Shown here piece by piece: positions 14,841 to 15,831 of a stretch of 15,831 nucleotides of DNA. Position numbers and translations under genes: made by a program. The number at the start of each line of letters is the position of its first letter. Position 1 is the stretch's first letter. The DNA comes from an uncultured Clostridia bacterium (lineage in GTDB: Bacteria > Bacillota > Clostridia > UBA1381), in contig CALXSX010000070.1 in the NCBI GenBank assembly GCA_944391265.1, positions 1-15,831 of the forward strand, read 5' to 3'. Below the pieces are notes generated by a model. It saw nothing but the letters and a program-made list of their open reading frames with translations. It ran no database searches and was not told the DNA's origin.

Positions 14841-15780
14841 TTTTCCTTTCGGTAAATTTTATATCCCCGACTGTTTTTATATCTCCGTTGTCTTTTACTA
14901 TTACAGCTGCAAATTCAAAGCCTTCCGCCTTGCAGCCGGTCTCTTTGCAGAAGCGTTCGGCACCCTCAGAGCCCATTACATATAAAGCTGTTGAAAGAGC
15001 ATCGGCGAGCGCTCCGCTTTGTGAAATTACCGTTACGGAGGCAATATCGCTTTCTGACGGTGCTCCTGTATCAGGGTCGATTATGTGGACATACTTTTTG
15101 CCTCCGCTTTCGAAATAGCGTTCATAGCCGCCGGACGTCACTACTGCCTTGTCCGTGACATCAACATATCCCAGGTAGTCAGCACCGGTAAACGGATCAC
15201 GTATTCCCACCCTCCAATCCGATGAATCACTTCTTGCACCTGTGGCGTGAACATTTCCGCCGAGAGATATTATGGCTGATGTAACGTTTCTGCTTTTTAA
15301 AAGCTCCGAAACCTTGTCCCCCGCATAGCCTTTTCCTATTGCTCCGAAGTCAAGCGACATACCGCTTGGCAATGTAACGGCGCTGTCTGTAACGGATATT
15401 TTTTCATATCCTGTAAGAGCCAGCGCCGCAGCTATTTCCTCTGCAGACGGAACCCTGTAATTTTTGCCCTGGAATCCCCATATGTCGCAAAGCGGCCCGA
15501 CGGTTATGTCAAACGCTCCTCCGGTCAGCTCGCTTACACGGAAGGAAAAGCGCACAAGCTCCTGAAGTTCTGCGTCAGATAAATTGATATTTTCTCTTGT
15601 AAGCAGCAAATCAAGACGATGTATCTCCGCCTCGGCTGCCGCTGCGTCATCTTCCGTTCCCGCAACAGATACGGTCATGTATGTATCCATGGCGAAAAAA
15701 TCGGACTCTGTATATTCTTTGCCCGAGCATGATGTCAAAAAGACAGCGAGCGCAGGTGCCAAAATCCCTTGTATTTTCAT
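14827..15780 (-). CDS. apbE: ApbE-family FAD:protein FMN transferase lipoprotein
   Basis: ApbE transfers FMN from FAD to a Thr of target flavoproteins, such as Rnf/Nqr subunits or FMN-binding-domain proteins, outside the membrane. The 317-aa protein starts with a lipoprotein signal (hydrophobic 5-16, lipobox LTSC, lipidated C18). Family motifs are MDTYMTV (31-37), TGGAFDITVGPL, DFGAIGKGYAGD (144-155), SLGGNVHATG, YVHIIDPDTG (230-239) and the Mg-binding ADALSTA with D260. Compared with homologues I recall, the segment after EIHRLDLLLTR is about 20 residues short and lacks the usual Ser...Leu-Asn stretch. ATG 15780 is preceded by AAAGGA with somewhat long spacing. It is followed by the overlapping phosphatase gene. 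Confidence 0.92.
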   Translation of the reverse strand: MKIQGILAPALAVFLTSCSGKEYTESDFFAMDTYMTVSVAGTEDDAAAAEAEIHRLDLLLTRENINLSDAELQELVRFSFRVSELTGGAFDITVGPLCDIWGFQGKNYRVPSAEEIAAALALTGYEKISVTDSAVTLPSGMSLDFGAIGKGYAGDKVSELLKSRNVTSAIISLGGNVHATGARSDSSDWRVGIRDPFTGADYLGYVDVTDKAVVTSGGYERYFESGGKKYVHIIDPDTGAPSESDIASVTVISQSGALADALSTALYVMGSEGAERFCKETGCKAEGFEFAAVIVKDNGDIKTVGDIKFTERKNDDD

Positions 15781-15831
15781 GAGCAGTCATCCTTTAACTG
15801 TCTGAATATTTTTTGAACGGCAGGCTTTTTC
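15777..15831 (-). CDS. 3' end of an unidentified gene upstream of apbE (partial)
   Basis: On the minus strand the frame entering from the right edge reads KKPAVQKIFRQLKDDCS and stops at a TGA overlapping the apbE ATG in an ATGA arrangement, which is typical of coupled operon genes. A second frame (EKACRSKNIQTVKG, TGA at 15789-15787) is also possible. I prefer the first for its protein-like composition and the overlap. The family cannot be identified from 17 residues. Confidence 0.4.
   Translation of the reverse strand, partial: KKPAVQKIFRQLKDDCS

Noticed and set aside
1..15831. CRISPR array, toxin-antitoxin pair, prophage or new defence cassette
   Set aside because: No regularly spaced repeats, no phage structural or integrase genes, and no unexplained multi-gene cluster were found. 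All sizeable frames in coding positions match recognised housekeeping families.

Overview
The window looks like chromosomal DNA from a spore-forming, Gram-positive member of the Clostridia (Bacillota). It carries spoIIID, a GatCAB operon ending in an archaeal-type AspRS, strong GGAGG-type ribosome binding sites, frequent ATA and AGA codons, an ApbE lipoprotein and a Bacillus/phi3T-type ThyA. I cannot name the genus. Most genes are ordinary housekeeping genes. I found no CRISPR array, rRNA, tRNA or complete mobile element, and no gene-free stretch longer than 300 bases.

Layout. (1) + strand, 1-4613: the tail of an unidentified gene and its terminator, then gatC-gatA-gatB-aspS tightly packed. 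Together these make Asp-tRNA(Asn) and amidate it to Asn-tRNA(Asn), and GatCAB can also serve Gln-tRNA(Gln). (2) 4614-6984: a 19-bp perfect palindrome, then a single GH31 alpha-xylosidase-like glycosidase in AT-richer DNA with relaxed codon choice, which looks like an insertion between housekeeping genes. (3) 6985-7272: spoIIID (+), preceded by a candidate sigma-E promoter. (4) - strand, 12320-7304: an ABC-F ATPase, an ABC exporter half-transporter, thyA and a YkuE-like metallophosphoesterase, with overlapping or nearly touching reading frames that suggest one transcript. (5) + strand, 12482-14294: nfo (endonuclease IV) and manA, driven by a promoter interleaved with the divergent ABC-F promoter. 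(6) - strand, 15780-14379: apbE and a low-molecular-weight phosphotyrosine phosphatase overlapping by 14 nt, entered by the tail of one more gene at the right edge.

The most notable points are these. In the ABC-F protein, all the visible elements of one composite ATP site are degraded while the other site is canonical. The AspRS has a His at the position linked to non-discriminating tRNA recognition. An IS-end-like palindrome lies between aspS and the glycosidase. The overlapping divergent promoters at 12368-12412 are well formed. The apbE protein appears to lack about 20 residues of a normally conserved segment. I see no convincing wholly new multi-gene system here.
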